Shown here piece by piece: positions 54,259 to 55,215 of a DNA stretch of 55,215 nt. The translations under genes and the position numbers were made by a program. Numbering within the stretch: the first letter of the stretch is position 1; each line of letters begins with the position of its first letter. Below the pieces are notes generated by a model. That model was given only the letters and a program-made list of their open reading frames with translations, ran no database searches and was not told the DNA's origin. Source of the DNA: Empedobacter stercoris (GTDB lineage: Bacteria; Bacteroidota; Bacteroidia; Flavobacteriales; Weeksellaceae); NCBI RefSeq assembly GCF_020281205.1, contig NZ_JACXZC010000020.1:1-55215 (forward strand), read 5' to 3'.

Positions 54259-54289
54259 TTTGCGAGTTTAGAAATAAGTATTACCTTTG
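54259..54289 (+). promoter_or_regulatory. rRNA operon promoter P2
   Basis: TTTG (54259-54262), 19 nt and TACCTTTG (54282-54289), full consensus. It shares AATAAGTATTACCTTTGCAA with P3, so P2 and P3 look like duplicates. Confidence 0.8.
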
Positions 54290-54371
54290 CAAACCGATTC
54301 CGAAAGGAGTTTGAGAGTGAAAGTAAAATTGACTTATTAAAATAAAAACTTTAAAAATTTTCTAAATAAAA

Positions 54372-54402
54372 TTTGTTAGTTAAAAAATAAGTATTACCTT
54401 TG
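54372..54402 (+). promoter_or_regulatory. rRNA operon promoter P3
   Basis: TTTG (54372-54375), 19 nt and TACCTTTG (54395-54402), full consensus, 113 bp downstream of P2. About 168 nt of leader lie between it and the mature 16S start. Confidence 0.8.
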
Positions 54403-54570
54403 CAACCGCAAATACCGAGAGGTTTTGCTAAGATGAGAAGTTCATTTGAAATTATAAAATATACAGAAGAAAAAATAGCCGAATAAAACGAAGTCAATCC
54501 TTGAATAATGGAGCTTAAGGAAATTCGAAGTTGTAAAAACATAAGTCTTATAGACTAAACAAAATAATTT

Positions 54571-55215
<645 letters not shown>

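Noticed and set aside
54403-54570. tRNA gene or small protein gene in the rRNA leader
   Set aside because: No cloverleaf or TTC-loop motif (GTTCGANTC) is seen, and minus-strand ORFs there overlap the 16S 5' end and the promoters.

Overview
The window is chromosomal DNA of a low-GC Bacteroidota bacterium, most likely class Flavobacteriia, family Weeksellaceae. The partial 16S rRNA at the right edge looks closest to Empedobacter from memory; no alignment was run. Supporting signs are the Bacteroidota promoter form (-33 TTTG, about 19 nt, -7 TAnnTTTG) in front of several genes, a SusC/SusD pair, a Bacteroidota putative porin, and an ATP synthase operon that ends at the gamma subunit. Most of the window is core chromosome; accessory material is limited to a few spots.

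Left part (1-8.0 kb): a possible transposase tail and a small orphan ORF, then tsaB, a DUF423 membrane protein, a cytochrome b561-like protein, an acidic protein of unknown function, a YceI lipoprotein, an ABC ATPase without a permease, an apparent operon of an MscS-type channel, pdxJ and an alpha/beta hydrolase on the minus strand, and a DUF456 protein. From 8.1 to 13.0 kb is the rimP-nusA-infB transcription/translation operon, with a hairpin and a tiny ORF in its leader. A TonB-dependent receptor and a secreted gamma-glutamyltransferase follow, then a convergent GNAT-pirin pair.

Middle (19-27.5 kb): a lipoprotein gene broken by a frameshift; a SWIM zinc-finger protein gene lying between intact hutU and a decayed second copy of the hutU 3' end; hutU and hutH for histidine degradation; then folE and cysS. 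From 27.6 to 34.4 kb are SusC, SusD and a putative porin, all outer-membrane uptake proteins with no associated enzymes. From 34.4 to 37.4 kb is a tight esterase-DUF2891-HAD cluster and a small membrane-anchored protein.

Right part (37.4-55.2 kb): dusB, divergent from an AtpZ-like gene; a small membrane protein; atpB-E-F-H-A-G, with hairpins after atpE and after atpA; glyA; a Bacteroidota-type dispersed palindromic repeat; anmK; nhaA; folC; a pair of secreted proteins (a GIGT-motif protein and a 1026-residue protein with four copies of one domain); and finally a ribosomal RNA operon start with three stacked promoters and the first ~645 nt of 16S.

The observations I rate highest are the hutU tail duplication bracketing the SWIM gene, and a 7-1-7 palindrome (core GAAT-A-ATTCTAA) placed in the same way inside the promoter spacers of two unlinked genes (ABC ATPase and esterase), which looks like a metal-repressor operator. 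No CRISPR array, tRNA, phage or complete insertion sequence was found.
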